5,445 nucleotides of DNA from Hyphomicrobiales bacterium (GTDB lineage: Bacteria > Pseudomonadota > Alphaproteobacteria > Rhizobiales > Beijerinckiaceae): contig JAQGJO010000261.1 in NCBI GenBank assembly GCA_028290595.1, positions 1-5,445 of the forward strand, written 5' to 3'. Positions 1 through 5,445 of this stretch are shown here, one piece after another. The notes beneath the pieces were generated by a model. That model worked only from the letters and a program-made list of their open reading frames with translations. It was not told the DNA's origin and searched no databases. The position numbers and the translations under genes are program-made. Position 1 is the first letter of the stretch; each line of letters opens with the position of its first letter.

Positions 1-852
1 CACAAACAGCAGCGCCGCGGCGATCAGCACATGAAACGCCAGCGAACCGAAGAAAAAGCCAACGATGCTGCCGAAGGTCTTCGCAAACGTGTCCTGGGTG
101 CGCAACGCTGCCCAGGTGAACGGCAGAAAGTCGTTGTTCCACAGCCAGACCAGATGCGGCACGAACAAGACCGCGCATATGGCGATCGAAATATAGGGCG
201 AGGCGGACCTATAATAGAGACGCGCACGCGGATGCAGCAGCGAAGCCAGGAAACACGACGCCAGCAACAGCAGGCCGAAATATTTCGACAGCATGCAGGC
301 CGCCGCCAACAGGCCGAAAGCAACCGACCAGACCAGTTTGTTCGACTCTAACGCGCGAATGAAAGCATAGGCCGTCCACGGCCACAGCGATAAAAAAATG
401 ATGTTGGCGTTATAGCGAATGGAGATGAACGTGTAGAACGGCGTCAACAGCAGCAGCAGTACGCTGGCGCCGGCAATGTCACGGCCGTAAATCTGTCTTG
501 TAAGCACCCAGGCGCCGACAACCGCGATCTGCGCATTGACCTGCGCCAGCAGATAGAACGCCCAGTCCTGGATGGGGAAAACCTTGAACCACAGATAAGC
601 AACCCAGGCCCAGAACGGCGGGTGTTTGGGATAGCCCCAGGCCGGCTCCTGCGCCCAGGCGAAGGCTTCCAGCATGTCATGATGCAGGCCGTTGCCGGCG
701 GAGAGCGTCGAATAGATCGTCCAGAAGATAGCGTTCAGCACCAGCAGCAACACACAGCCGGTGCGCGACTGCAGCAACTGGTCGATCCGCGCGATCAAAG
801 ACTGAAAGCCTACCGTGGCGGGCGCAGGAGGGGTGCTGTCGGCAATGCTCAT
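1..852 (-). CDS. Family-39/ArnT-like membrane glycosyltransferase, C-terminus beyond the window
   Basis: The frame is open from the ATG at 852-850 to the left edge: 284 codons, with the 3' part missing. The product is strongly hydrophobic. Membrane segments lie roughly at residues 32-50, 97-117, 127-145, 150-167, 174-206 (probably two), 219-238 and 262-284. A short hydrophilic N-terminus is followed by a first outer loop with HHDMLEAFAWAQ (57-68, candidate catalytic Asp59) and GYPKHPPFWAW (73-83). This layout matches the PMT_2/GT39 and ArnT/GT83 group, which move a sugar from a polyprenyl-phosphate donor to a lipid or protein outside the inner membrane. RYNAN (146-150) and the Lys in MLSKYFG (187-193) also fit my memory of this family. 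Rhizobial members include lipid A/core galacturonosyltransferases (Rgt type), but donor and acceptor cannot be told here. The start overlaps the kinase stop as ATGA, with only a weak GGAA ten bases upstream, so translation is probably coupled to the kinase gene. Confidence 0.82.
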   Translation of the reverse strand, partial: MSIADSTPPAPATVGFQSLIARIDQLLQSRTGCVLLLVLNAIFWTIYSTLSAGNGLHHDMLEAFAWAQEPAWGYPKHPPFWAWVAYLWFKVFPIQDWAFYLLAQVNAQIAVVGAWVLTRQIYGRDIAGASVLLLLLTPFYTFISIRYNANIIFLSLWPWTAYAFIRALESNKLVWSVAFGLLAAACMLSKYFGLLLLASCFLASLLHPRARLYYRSASPYISIAICAVLFVPHLVWLWNNDFLPFTWAALRTQDTFAKTFGSIVGFFFGSLAFHVLIAAALLFV

Positions 853-2261
853 GCGGCGGCTGTTCCGGACGGGGCGACGGCGCGCACCACCGTGACCGTG
901 CAATGGGCGCGCGCCACGACTTCCGCCGAGACGCTGCCGAGATAGCGGCGCAGGTTGGAGCGGCCGCGCGCGCAGATCAGGATCTGATCGGCATGACTGT
1001 TGCGGGCGAAATCCAGAAGCGATTCCGCAATGTCCATCGCCTCAAGAACGTGAAAGGATACTTTGTCCTGATCAATACCAAGAGGCCGCGCCCAGTCCTT
1101 CAACTCGACCAGACGCTGCACATGGATGTTGCGGCCGGAAGAATCGAACGCATCCTGCATGAACACGGCGCTGAGCTTCATCACGTTGATGCAAGCCAGC
1201 CTGACATCGCCCGCCGAGGAAAGCACGCGCTGCGTCTCGATGCGCAAGGCCTCGGCCAGATATTCGAAACCTTCCGACAGATCGACGCAGACGACGATGA
1301 TCGCGTCCGATGTGTTCAAGGCATAAGGCTGCGGTTCCACCGGCGGCAGGGCGCGCGCCTTGAGCCAGCGGCGCAGCGCCACCGGCAGGCTGTCGCGCTT
1401 CAGCCGATGAGCGCGCTCGGTGAGCTTGACGCTTTCTGGATGCTGCAGGCTGAAGGCGAGCCGGGCCGCCGTCTGATAACGCTTGGCAGGATTGGGCTCG
1501 AGGCAGCGCAGGATGATTTCCTGCAGCCAGGGCGCAATGTCAGGCCTGATCTTGCGCGGCGGCACCGGATCGCGCCACATCCGCGTCTTCAGCGCCTGGC
1601 GCGATTGCGGCAGGCCGAACGGACGTTCGCCTGTGGCGAGATGATAGAGCACGACGCCGAGCGAGAAGATGTCGGAGCGCGGGTCGCTGCGGTTTTGGCG
1701 CACCTGCTCGGGCGAAATATAAGGCGCGGTTCCCATCGGCAGGGCAAACTCGGCCTCCAGCAGGTCGGGCATCTCAAGATGACGCGACAGGCCGAAGTCG
1801 ATGAGCGCCGCCTCGCCGGTTTTGCGCATCACGATGTTCGAGGGCTTGATGTCGTGATGAATGACCTTCTGGCGGTGCAGATCGACCAGCGCGGTGGCGA
1901 CCTTGGCGGCAATGCTCACCACTTCATCGGGCGGCAACGGCGATTCCGCGAGCTTGGGATAGAGCGTTTCGCCGTCGATGAATTCCATGGCGATATAGGG
2001 CCGGCGCGCATAATCGCCGACGCTATAGACTTTTGGGACATGGATGCCCGACAGCCGCGGCAGGATCATCATTTCCATTTCGAAGCCGACGATCGCGGTC
2101 GCATCATCGCCGTCGAGAATCTTCGGCACCTTGAAGAGGACCTTGTCCTCGATATCGGGATGGCGGGCGCGAAAGATGATCGCCATGCCGCCGACGTGAA
2201 CCTGTTCTTCGACGAGGAAGCCGTCGATCGTCTCTCCAGGTTTCACGTCCATTCGGGTCAT
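849..2261 (-). CDS. Serine/threonine protein kinase fused to a universal stress protein domain
   Basis: The product has 470 residues, no signal peptide and no membrane segment, so it is probably cytosolic. Residues about 10-272 form a Hanks-type kinase. They show a loose nucleotide loop (HVGGMAIIF, 22-30), the ATP-anchoring Lys44 in LFKVP, a likely helix-C Glu63, the catalytic loop HHDIKPSN (135-142, Asp137), the DFG motif (155-157), SPE (183-185), the helix-F Asp197 in SDIFSLG, and Arg261. The catalytic loop reads HHD rather than HRD, making it a non-RD kinase. After a basic linker (about 283-310), residues about 317-461 resemble a universal stress protein domain, with IIVVCVDLSE (321-330) and the nucleotide-binding-like stretch ARGRSNLRRYLGSVS (431-445). 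The first glycine of the usual GxxG is absent, so ATP binding by that half is uncertain. It begins 3 bases after the phosphoesterase stop. The first ATG is used; Met4 is an alternative start. No strong Shine-Dalgarno is present, which fits translational coupling. Substrates are unknown. Confidence 0.9.
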   Translation of the reverse strand: MTRMDVKPGETIDGFLVEEQVHVGGMAIIFRARHPDIEDKVLFKVPKILDGDDATAIVGFEMEMMILPRLSGIHVPKVYSVGDYARRPYIAMEFIDGETLYPKLAESPLPPDEVVSIAAKVATALVDLHRQKVIHHDIKPSNIVMRKTGEAALIDFGLSRHLEMPDLLEAEFALPMGTAPYISPEQVRQNRSDPRSDIFSLGVVLYHLATGERPFGLPQSRQALKTRMWRDPVPPRKIRPDIAPWLQEIILRCLEPNPAKRYQTAARLAFSLQHPESVKLTERAHRLKRDSLPVALRRWLKARALPPVEPQPYALNTSDAIIVVCVDLSEGFEYLAEALRIETQRVLSSAGDVRLACINVMKLSAVFMQDAFDSSGRNIHVQRLVELKDWARPLGIDQDKVSFHVLEAMDIAESLLDFARNSHADQILICARGRSNLRRYLGSVSAEVVARAHCTVTVVRAVAPSGTAAA

Positions 2262-2264
2262 GGA

Positions 2265-3008
2265 TCACCGGCCAATGAAAAGACGCGCGGCAAGAATTTG
2301 CGGCAGCCCCGCCTCGTGAATCTTCCGCGCCGCTTCCTCGACATCGTAAGGTACGCGCAGAAAGGTAAATTCATTTTTCGTCGTATCCAGCACACCGTAG
2401 GCGGCGGACGGATTTTTGTCGCGGGGCTGGCCTACAGAGCCGAGCACGGCCAGCCATTGCCGCTGCCCAACCAGCGGGATCGGCGCGCCCGCGTGGGGCG
2501 CGAAGAATTTGGCCGGCTTGGTCGCCGTCATGTGGAACAGTTGCGGAATGTGGATATGGCCGCAGAAGGTCAGGCGCTGGCGCGTGGCGCGCAGGCTGCG
2601 CTCGGCGCTCTCGCTGTCGCCGACATAGCGCCATTGCGTCGGCGCGCCTGCTTCGGAATGAACGTAGAGCCTGTCGTCTTCCTCGATCTTCATGTCGAGC
2701 CCGGCCAGAAAGTCCCGGCGCGGCTGGTCGAGCGTGGCATGGGTCCAGGCGATCGCGGCGCTGGCATATTCGTTCATGCCTTCGACATTGCCGCTGGCCG
2801 CAGCCAGGTCATGATTGCCGAGCACGACGCTGGCGCCGCCCTCCTGCAATTCGGCGACACGATCGACGATATAGGTCGGGTCCGCCCCGTAGCCGACCAG
2901 ATCGCCGAGAAATACAAAACGGTCGACGTTCTGGCGCACGGCATGAGCGAAGCAGGCGTCGAAAGCCTCGCGATTGGCGTGGATATCTGAGAAAAAACAG
3001 ATACGCAT
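2265..3008 (-). CDS. Calcineurin-like metallophosphoesterase
   Basis: This is a 247-residue, probably cytosolic enzyme starting MRICFFSDIHAN. It carries the full two-metal set: DIH (Asp8, His10), GD (35-36, in LGDLVGYGADP), GNHD (64-67), His117 in VHSE, and GHIH (150-153). GSVGQPRD (190-197) is also typical of this family. A close relation to the YfcE-like Metallophos_2 group is likely, and a phosphodiester or phosphomonoester substrate is expected. It lacks the GDYVDRG signature of PPP protein phosphatases, so calling it the partner phosphatase of the downstream kinase would be a guess. I chose the ATG at 3008-3006 because the conserved beta strand begins right there. A 15-codon extension would need a TTG start. 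GGAG lies 11 bases upstream and GAG 6 bases upstream. It is the first gene of the second transcription unit and is followed after 3 bases by the kinase gene. Confidence 0.88.
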   Translation of the reverse strand: MRICFFSDIHANREAFDACFAHAVRQNVDRFVFLGDLVGYGADPTYIVDRVAELQEGGASVVLGNHDLAAASGNVEGMNEYASAAIAWTHATLDQPRRDFLAGLDMKIEEDDRLYVHSEAGAPTQWRYVGDSESAERSLRATRQRLTFCGHIHIPQLFHMTATKPAKFFAPHAGAPIPLVGQRQWLAVLGSVGQPRDKNPSAAYGVLDTTKNEFTFLRVPYDVEEAARKIHEAGLPQILAARLFIGR

Positions 3009-3063
3009 AAACAGCTCGACTCCGATACCGACGTCCTGGTCGGTCTCGTGCAAAGATCGATCA

Positions 3064-3126
3064 GGTATAGACTAGGGGCTAGGCGCACGATCTGGTCCGA
3101 AAGACCATGCTCTAGCTATGCATACC
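3064..3126. repeat. Imperfect palindrome in the gap before the phosphoesterase gene
   Basis: Nested complementary arms are visible: GGTAT (3064-3068) with ATACC (3122-3126), GCTAG (3078-3082) with CTAGC (3112-3116), GCA (3085-3087) with TGC (3108-3110), and TGGTC (3093-3097) with GACCA (3103-3107) around a CGAAA loop. A small bulge separates the inner arms. It lies between the Fo terminator and the phosphoesterase start, so it would sit in that gene's 5' leader or promoter. The GAGCATGGTC-like edge recalls the scattered palindromic intergenic repeats of Bradyrhizobium and relatives, but only one copy is in view. It could equally be an operator or a chance structure. Confidence 0.35.
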
Positions 3127-3151
3127 TACCAGCGAAAACCACCATTACATG

Positions 3152-3179
3152 AAAAAACCCCGGACGTGCTGTCCGGGGT
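3152..3179 (-). terminator. Intrinsic terminator of the Fo ATP synthase operon
   Basis: On the minus strand an 8-bp perfect stem, CCCCGGAC (copy at 3171-3178) and GTCCGGGG (copy at 3158-3165), closes a 5-base loop (3166-3170) and runs straight into six Ts (3157-3152). One extra A-T pair (3157/3179) can form. It lies 34 bases after the atpF stop, a standard place for a Rho-independent terminator. It should separate the ATP synthase transcript from the phosphoesterase-kinase genes downstream on the same strand. Confidence 0.9.
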
Positions 3180-3212
3180 CTGGATATCGCCGGGTTAGTG
3201 TCTTTGCACCGC

Positions 3213-3701
3213 TTAGTGAACAAGGCGGCTCTTGAGTTCGCCGATGCCCTTGGCGACGAGATCGGCGGCGGTCTGGCCCTTGGTCTGCGCCTTCAGCACC
3301 GTTTCCGATGCTTTCACGGCGACATCGGCGACGATGGCGCGCAGGTCGCTGGTGGCCTGGGCCTCGGCCATGGCGATCTTCGTCTCGGCCTGCTTGGTGC
3401 GCCGGGCGACGAATTCGGCCATGCGCTCGCTGGTTTCCTTGGCAAAGGCCAGGGCTTCCGCCTTGGCCTGGGCGACGATGGCGTCGGCCTCGGCCTGCGC
3501 TTCCACGGCCTTCTTCTTGTAGGACTCCAGAATGGCAGCGGCTTCGTCGCGCAGGCGCTTGGCCTCAGTCAGTTCGTCGGACACCTGTTTGGTGCGGCCG
3601 TCGAGGCTGCTCAGGATGGTGCGATGAACGCCGAGATAGCCCAGCCCCACGACGAAAAGAACAAAGCCGACGGCGACGAAAAATTCTGCATCGAAATGCA
3701 T
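3213..3701 (-). CDS. atpF: F1Fo ATP synthase subunit b (Fo peripheral stalk)
   Basis: The 162-residue product has one N-terminal membrane anchor (about residues 6-25, EFFVAVGFVLFVVGLGYLGV) and then a long charged helix rich in Ala, Glu, Lys and Gln from about 30 to 160. This is the form of the b subunit, which pairs with b' to hold F1 still against the turning c ring. VHRTILSSLDGR (25-36) is the usual junction after the membrane segment. The length is normal for the family. The start ATG at 3701-3699 has an excellent AAGGAG six bases upstream. It is the last gene of the operon, 10 bases after the b' stop and before the terminator at 3152-3179. The b/b' assignment rests on order and on the lack of the Ala/Gly-rich N-terminal extension seen in the preceding gene. 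Confidence 0.93.
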   Translation of the reverse strand: MHFDAEFFVAVGFVLFVVGLGYLGVHRTILSSLDGRTKQVSDELTEAKRLRDEAAAILESYKKKAVEAQAEADAIVAQAKAEALAFAKETSERMAEFVARRTKQAETKIAMAEAQATSDLRAIVADVAVKASETVLKAQTKGQTAADLVAKGIGELKSRLVH

Positions 3702-3707
3702 GGTTCG

Positions 3708-3713
3708 CTCCTT
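3708..3713 (-). promoter_or_regulatory. Shine-Dalgarno of atpF overlapping the b' stop codon
   Basis: The minus strand reads TAAGGAG: the b' stop TAA (3714-3712) shares bases with the AAGGAG ribosome site, six bases before the atpF ATG. A ribosome ending b' therefore covers the atpF site, which fits coupled, balanced synthesis of the two stalk subunits. Confidence 0.75.
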
Positions 3714-4263
3714 AGCCGATCTTCACGGCGGCGACCGCCTTGGCGATGTCGCCCTGGTCGGCGCTGACGCCGGTGATGTGCTTGATGATTTCGGCGGCCG
3801 TATCGGTTGCCATGCCGCCGACCGACGTCATCGCTTGCGCCTTGGTCGAGGCGATCTGCGCTTCGGCGGCGGCGAGCTTGGCGTTGAGGCCGGTTTCAAG
3901 CGTCTTGCGCTCGGCTTCGGATGTGGCCGCCAGCTTGTCGCGAGTCTGCTGCGCGGTGGTCTGGGCCTGGGCCTTGGCGTCGGACAGCGCCTTTTCGTAG
4001 GCGGCAGCGGCGTCGTCGGCCTGCTTCTGCATGGCGGCGGCGCTGTCGAGATCGCTGGCGATGCGACCGCGGCGGGTCTCGAGAATTTCGGCGACGCGCG
4101 GCAAAGCGACCCGCGACATCAGCAGGTACAGTGCGCCGAACACAATCGCCAACCAGAAGAGCGAAGATGCGAACGTCGTCGGATCGAAGGGCGGAAATGC
4201 GCCTCCCTGTGCAGCAGCTTCACCAGCGGCTGGGGTGGCGGCGAGCGCCTGCGTGATAAACAT
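3712..4263 (-). CDS. atpF': F1Fo ATP synthase subunit b' (second stalk b-type subunit)
   Basis: This is the 183-residue b' subunit, also named atpG, atpX or atpF2 in various genomes. An N-terminal Ala/Gly-rich stretch (MFITQALAATPAAGEAA, 1-17) leads to the FPPFDPTTFASSLFWL motif (23-38) typical of b'. A single membrane segment (about 32-50) follows, then a long Ala/Glu/Lys/Gln helix (about 55-165). It forms a heterodimer with b in the peripheral stalk. I use the ATG at 4263-4261, with GGGA seven bases upstream. A 15-codon extension would start at a TTG inside the hairpin at 4292-4332 and adds nothing family-like. The 81-base gap from atpE is long for this operon and holds that hairpin. Whether the N-terminus is cleaved, as suggested for some b' proteins, cannot be told. 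Confidence 0.92.
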   Translation of the reverse strand: MFITQALAATPAAGEAAAQGGAFPPFDPTTFASSLFWLAIVFGALYLLMSRVALPRVAEILETRRGRIASDLDSAAAMQKQADDAAAAYEKALSDAKAQAQTTAQQTRDKLAATSEAERKTLETGLNAKLAAAEAQIASTKAQAMTSVGGMATDTAAEIIKHITGVSADQGDIAKAVAAVKIG

Positions 4264-4291
4264 GGGGCGATCCCGGATTGAATCTGTATGG

Positions 4292-4332
4292 AAAACGCCG
4301 CGCACCAAGACACGAGGTCTGCGTGCGCGGCG
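4292..4332 (-). promoter_or_regulatory. GC-rich stem-loop with T-run between atpE and the b' gene
   Basis: The minus strand has a perfect 10-bp stem, CGCCGCGCAC (4332-4323) with GTGCGCGGCG (4305-4296). A 17-base loop contains a second 4-bp stem (AGAC at 4320-4317, GTCT at 4311-4308). TTTT follows at 4295-4292. It starts 12 bases after the atpE stop. The form is that of a weak terminator or an RNA 3'-end stabiliser. A partial stop or protected end here would raise c-subunit mRNA over b' and b, as the ring needs many c copies. This role is inferred; the structure itself is clear. Confidence 0.65.
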
Positions 4333-4344
4333 AAAGACTTAAAC

Positions 4345-4572
4345 TTACTTCACGAACAGCAGGATGATCGCGACGAGAAACGCGAAAATGCCAAGGCCTT
4401 CGGCGAGCGCCGCGCCGATGAACGCGCGGCCGAACTGGCCGTCGGCTGCCGACGGGTTGCGCAGGGCGCCGGAAAGGAAGTTACCGAAAATCGTGCCGAC
4501 GCCGATGGCTGCGGCGCCCATTCCAATCGCCGCGAGACCTGCGCCGATCCATTTTGCTGCTACGGGATCCAT
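4345..4572 (-). CDS. atpE: F1Fo ATP synthase subunit c (proton-carrying ring)
   Basis: The 75-residue protein is two membrane helices joined by a short polar loop. Helix 1 (about 8-32) carries the glycine/alanine small-residue pattern that packs the ring ([17 protein letters not shown], 10-26). The loop has RNP (38-40), which contacts gamma and epsilon. Helix 2 (about 50-73) carries the ion-binding carboxylate Glu58 in [12 protein letters not shown] see no sodium-site pattern, so protons are the expected ion. The length is normal. The start ATG at 4572-4570 has AGGAG seven bases upstream. It lies 52 bases after atpB, with an AT-rich leader in front and a stem-loop behind. Ring size cannot be read from sequence. 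Confidence 0.97.
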   Translation of the reverse strand: MDPVAAKWIGAGLAAIGMGAAAIGVGTIFGNFLSGALRNPSAADGQFGRAFIGAALAEGLGIFAFLVAIILLFVK

Positions 4573-4624
4573 ATTAGAACTCCTGCTCGTGTTTAAGGGC
4601 GACTATTTGTTGTTAAAATATTTA
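4573..4624 (-). promoter_or_regulatory. AT-rich leader and Shine-Dalgarno of atpE
   Basis: Right after the atpB stop, the minus strand holds an AT-rich run (4624-4603, including ATTTTAACAACAAATAG) inside an otherwise GC-rich operon. AGGAG (4584-4580) lies seven bases before the atpE ATG. In Escherichia coli a U/A-rich stretch at the same place enhances atpE translation. The similar position and composition suggest the same job here, by analogy only. Confidence 0.5.
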
Positions 4625-5386
4625 TCAGTGGCCCGGGTGAATTGCGTCGTTCAGATAGACGCAAGTGAGGATGGCGAAAACATACGCCTGAAGGACAGCG
4701 ACAAACAGCTCGAAGGCGGTCAGCAGAACGATGGCTGCCAGCGGCAACGGTGCGAGCGCCGCCCAGGCGCCGGCGCCAAGCAGCATGGTCACGAAGCCAG
4801 CGAAGACTTTCAGCGTGATATGGCCCGCAAGCATATTGGCGAAGAGACGAACCGACAGCGAGATCGGGCGCGACACAAACGAGATGACCTCGATCAGGAC
4901 GATGAAGGGCATCAACACAGGCGACACGCCCGACGGCACGAACAGATTCAGGAAGTGCATGCCGTGCTTGTAGAAACCGTAGCCGAGCACGGTGAGAATC
5001 ACCAACGCGGCGAGCGCGAAGGTGACGATGATCTGGCTGGTGACGGTGAATGCGTAGGGGATCAGACCCATCACGTTCGAGAAGAAGACGAACATGAAGA
5101 GAGAGAAAACAAACGGGAAGAACTTCATCCCGCTTTCGCCCGCCGTGCCGCGCACGGTCGAGGCGACGAACTCATAAGCCATTTCGGCGGCAGATTGCAG
5201 GCGGCCCGGCACCAGCGCCTTGGTGCTCGTGCCCCACAGCATCAGGAGAGAAATCGCGGCCAGAATGATGACCATGAAGAGCGAGGAATTGGTGAACGAC
5301 AGATCGGTGCCGCCAACCGAAAAATTCACAATCGGATGGATCTCGAACTGATGGATCGGATCGATCGCATTTCCTTCAGCCGCCAC
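4625..5386 (-). CDS. atpB: F1Fo ATP synthase subunit a (proton half-channels)
   Basis: The 253-residue membrane protein has hydrophobic segments at about 34-52, 89-110, 117-138, 153-172, 190-213 and 216-243. The DPIHQFEI motif (9-16) opens the family, and the [10 protein letters not shown] end (244-253) is usual in alphaproteobacteria. The essential arginine facing the c ring is Arg180 in [12 protein letters not shown] (178-189). Asn184, Glu166 and Gln233 match E. coli a-subunit Asn214, Glu196 and Gln252. His189 and Glu226 occupy the places of E. coli Glu219 and His245, a known exchange. The start is GTG at 5386-5384. No ATG is available in frame before the upstream stop, and GAGG lies eight bases before the GTG. 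It passes protons across the inner membrane and turns the c ring together with atpE. Confidence 0.96.
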   Translation of the reverse strand: MAAEGNAIDPIHQFEIHPIVNFSVGGTDLSFTNSSLFMVIILAAISLLMLWGTSTKALVPGRLQSAAEMAYEFVASTVRGTAGESGMKFFPFVFSLFMFVFFSNVMGLIPYAFTVTSQIIVTFALAALVILTVLGYGFYKHGMHFLNLFVPSGVSPVLMPFIVLIEVISFVSRPISLSVRLFANMLAGHITLKVFAGFVTMLLGAGAWAALAPLPLAAIVLLTAFELFVAVLQAYVFAILTCVYLNDAIHPGH

Positions 5387-5394
5387 GTCATCAC

Positions 5395-5398
5395 CCTC
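5395..5398 (-). promoter_or_regulatory. Shine-Dalgarno supporting the GTG start of atpB
   Basis: GAGG (5398-5395, within TTGAGGGTGATGAC) lies eight bases before the GTG at 5386-5384. The frame is closed by TGA about 36 bases upstream with no ATG between, so this site fixes the non-ATG start. Confidence 0.6.
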
Positions 5399-5408
5399 AA
5401 GTCTGCCA

Positions 5409-5423
5409 ACGCGCCAGGCGCGT
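5409..5423. repeat. 15-base palindrome between the upstream gene and atpB
   Basis: ACGCGCC (5409-5415) and GGCGCGT (5417-5423) are exact reverse complements around one central base. As RNA this would make a 5-bp stem with a 5-base loop. It lies just after the likely stop of the preceding gene and 22 bases before the atpB start. No T-run follows on the minus strand, so it is not a usual terminator. It may be chance in GC-rich DNA. Confidence 0.4.
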
Positions 5424-5445
5424 CATGATTTGTTTTTCCGCCCGG
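5423..5445 (-). CDS. atpI: Possible C-terminal end of ATP synthase protein I (AtpI), partial
   Basis: Only about seven codons are in the window. One minus frame ends GRKNKS-stop, with TGA at 5425-5423, 36 bases before atpB. A short basic end and a place right before atpB suit AtpI, the small membrane helper protein that usually opens this operon in alphaproteobacteria. Another frame ends [12 protein letters not shown], with TGA 12 bases before atpB, and cannot be excluded. The call rests on gene order rather than sequence recognition. Confidence 0.35.

Noticed and set aside
24..323. Short minus-strand frame inside the glycosyltransferase region
   Set aside because: It is a shifted reading of the long frame from 852 to the window edge, which has clear membrane segments and GT39 motifs.
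903..2990. A 695-codon plus-strand open frame opposite the kinase and phosphoesterase genes
   Set aside because: It mirrors two genes with full sets of catalytic motifs. Its own translation is rich in Arg, Gly, His and Asp with no recognisable fold. Long antisense frames are expected where third codon positions are mostly G or C.
3009..3053. A 15-residue longer N-terminus of the phosphoesterase
   Set aside because: It would need a TTG start, and the extra residues do not belong to the family. The ATG at 3008 starts exactly at the conserved first beta strand.
3009..3151. A sigma-70 promoter for the phosphoesterase operon (TATACC near 3063-3068 on the minus strand)
   Set aside because: No convincing -35 box lies at the right spacing, and the hexamer is poor. 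A promoter must exist unless the terminator is read through, but I cannot place it.
4264..4308. A 15-residue longer N-terminus of subunit b'
   Set aside because: It would begin at a TTG inside the hairpin loop. The ATG at 4263 has a usable ribosome site and gives the normal b' N-terminus.
4364..5428. A 354-codon plus-strand open frame opposite atpE and atpB
   Set aside because: It runs antisense to two certain ATP synthase genes and across their gap. Its low-complexity Arg/Glu/His/Asp-rich product is what reversed membrane-protein codons give.

Overview
All genes read leftward (minus strand). The window is typical of an alphaproteobacterium, most likely a member of the Hyphomicrobiales (Rhizobiales). 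This rests on an Fo gene order of a, c, b', b with no F1 genes attached, two different b-type subunits, a c subunit with an RNP polar loop, GC-rich codons, and a Ser/Thr kinase-universal stress protein fusion of a kind I recall from this order. Genus cannot be fixed from the sequence alone.

In transcription order (right to left), the first unit is the Fo operon. A few codons of what is probably atpI are at the right edge (5423-5445). Then come atpB (subunit a, GTG start, 4625-5386), atpE (subunit c, 4345-4572), the b' gene (3712-4263) and atpF (subunit b, 3213-3701). Together they build the membrane proton channel and peripheral stalk of F1Fo ATP synthase. The atpE gene has an AT-rich leader with a good Shine-Dalgarno in front and a perfect 10-bp GC hairpin followed by TTTT behind. 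Both are plausible devices for making more c than the other subunits. A strong intrinsic terminator (3152-3179) closes the operon.

The gap 3009-3151 carries an imperfect palindrome and no promoter I would defend. It is followed by a second, very tightly packed unit. This encodes a calcineurin-like metallophosphoesterase (2265-3008), a cytoplasmic Ser/Thr kinase fused to a C-terminal universal-stress-protein (USP) domain (849-2261; gap 3 bases), and a polytopic family-39/ArnT-like glycosyltransferase (ATGA overlap; 852 down to the left edge, incomplete). The spacing suggests co-transcription and coupled translation.

The Fo part is ordinary. The most interesting part is the phosphoesterase/kinase-USP/membrane glycosyltransferase cassette, whose joint function is unknown to me. 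I see no CRISPR array, insertion sequence, tRNA or rRNA, and no gene-free stretch longer than 300 bases.
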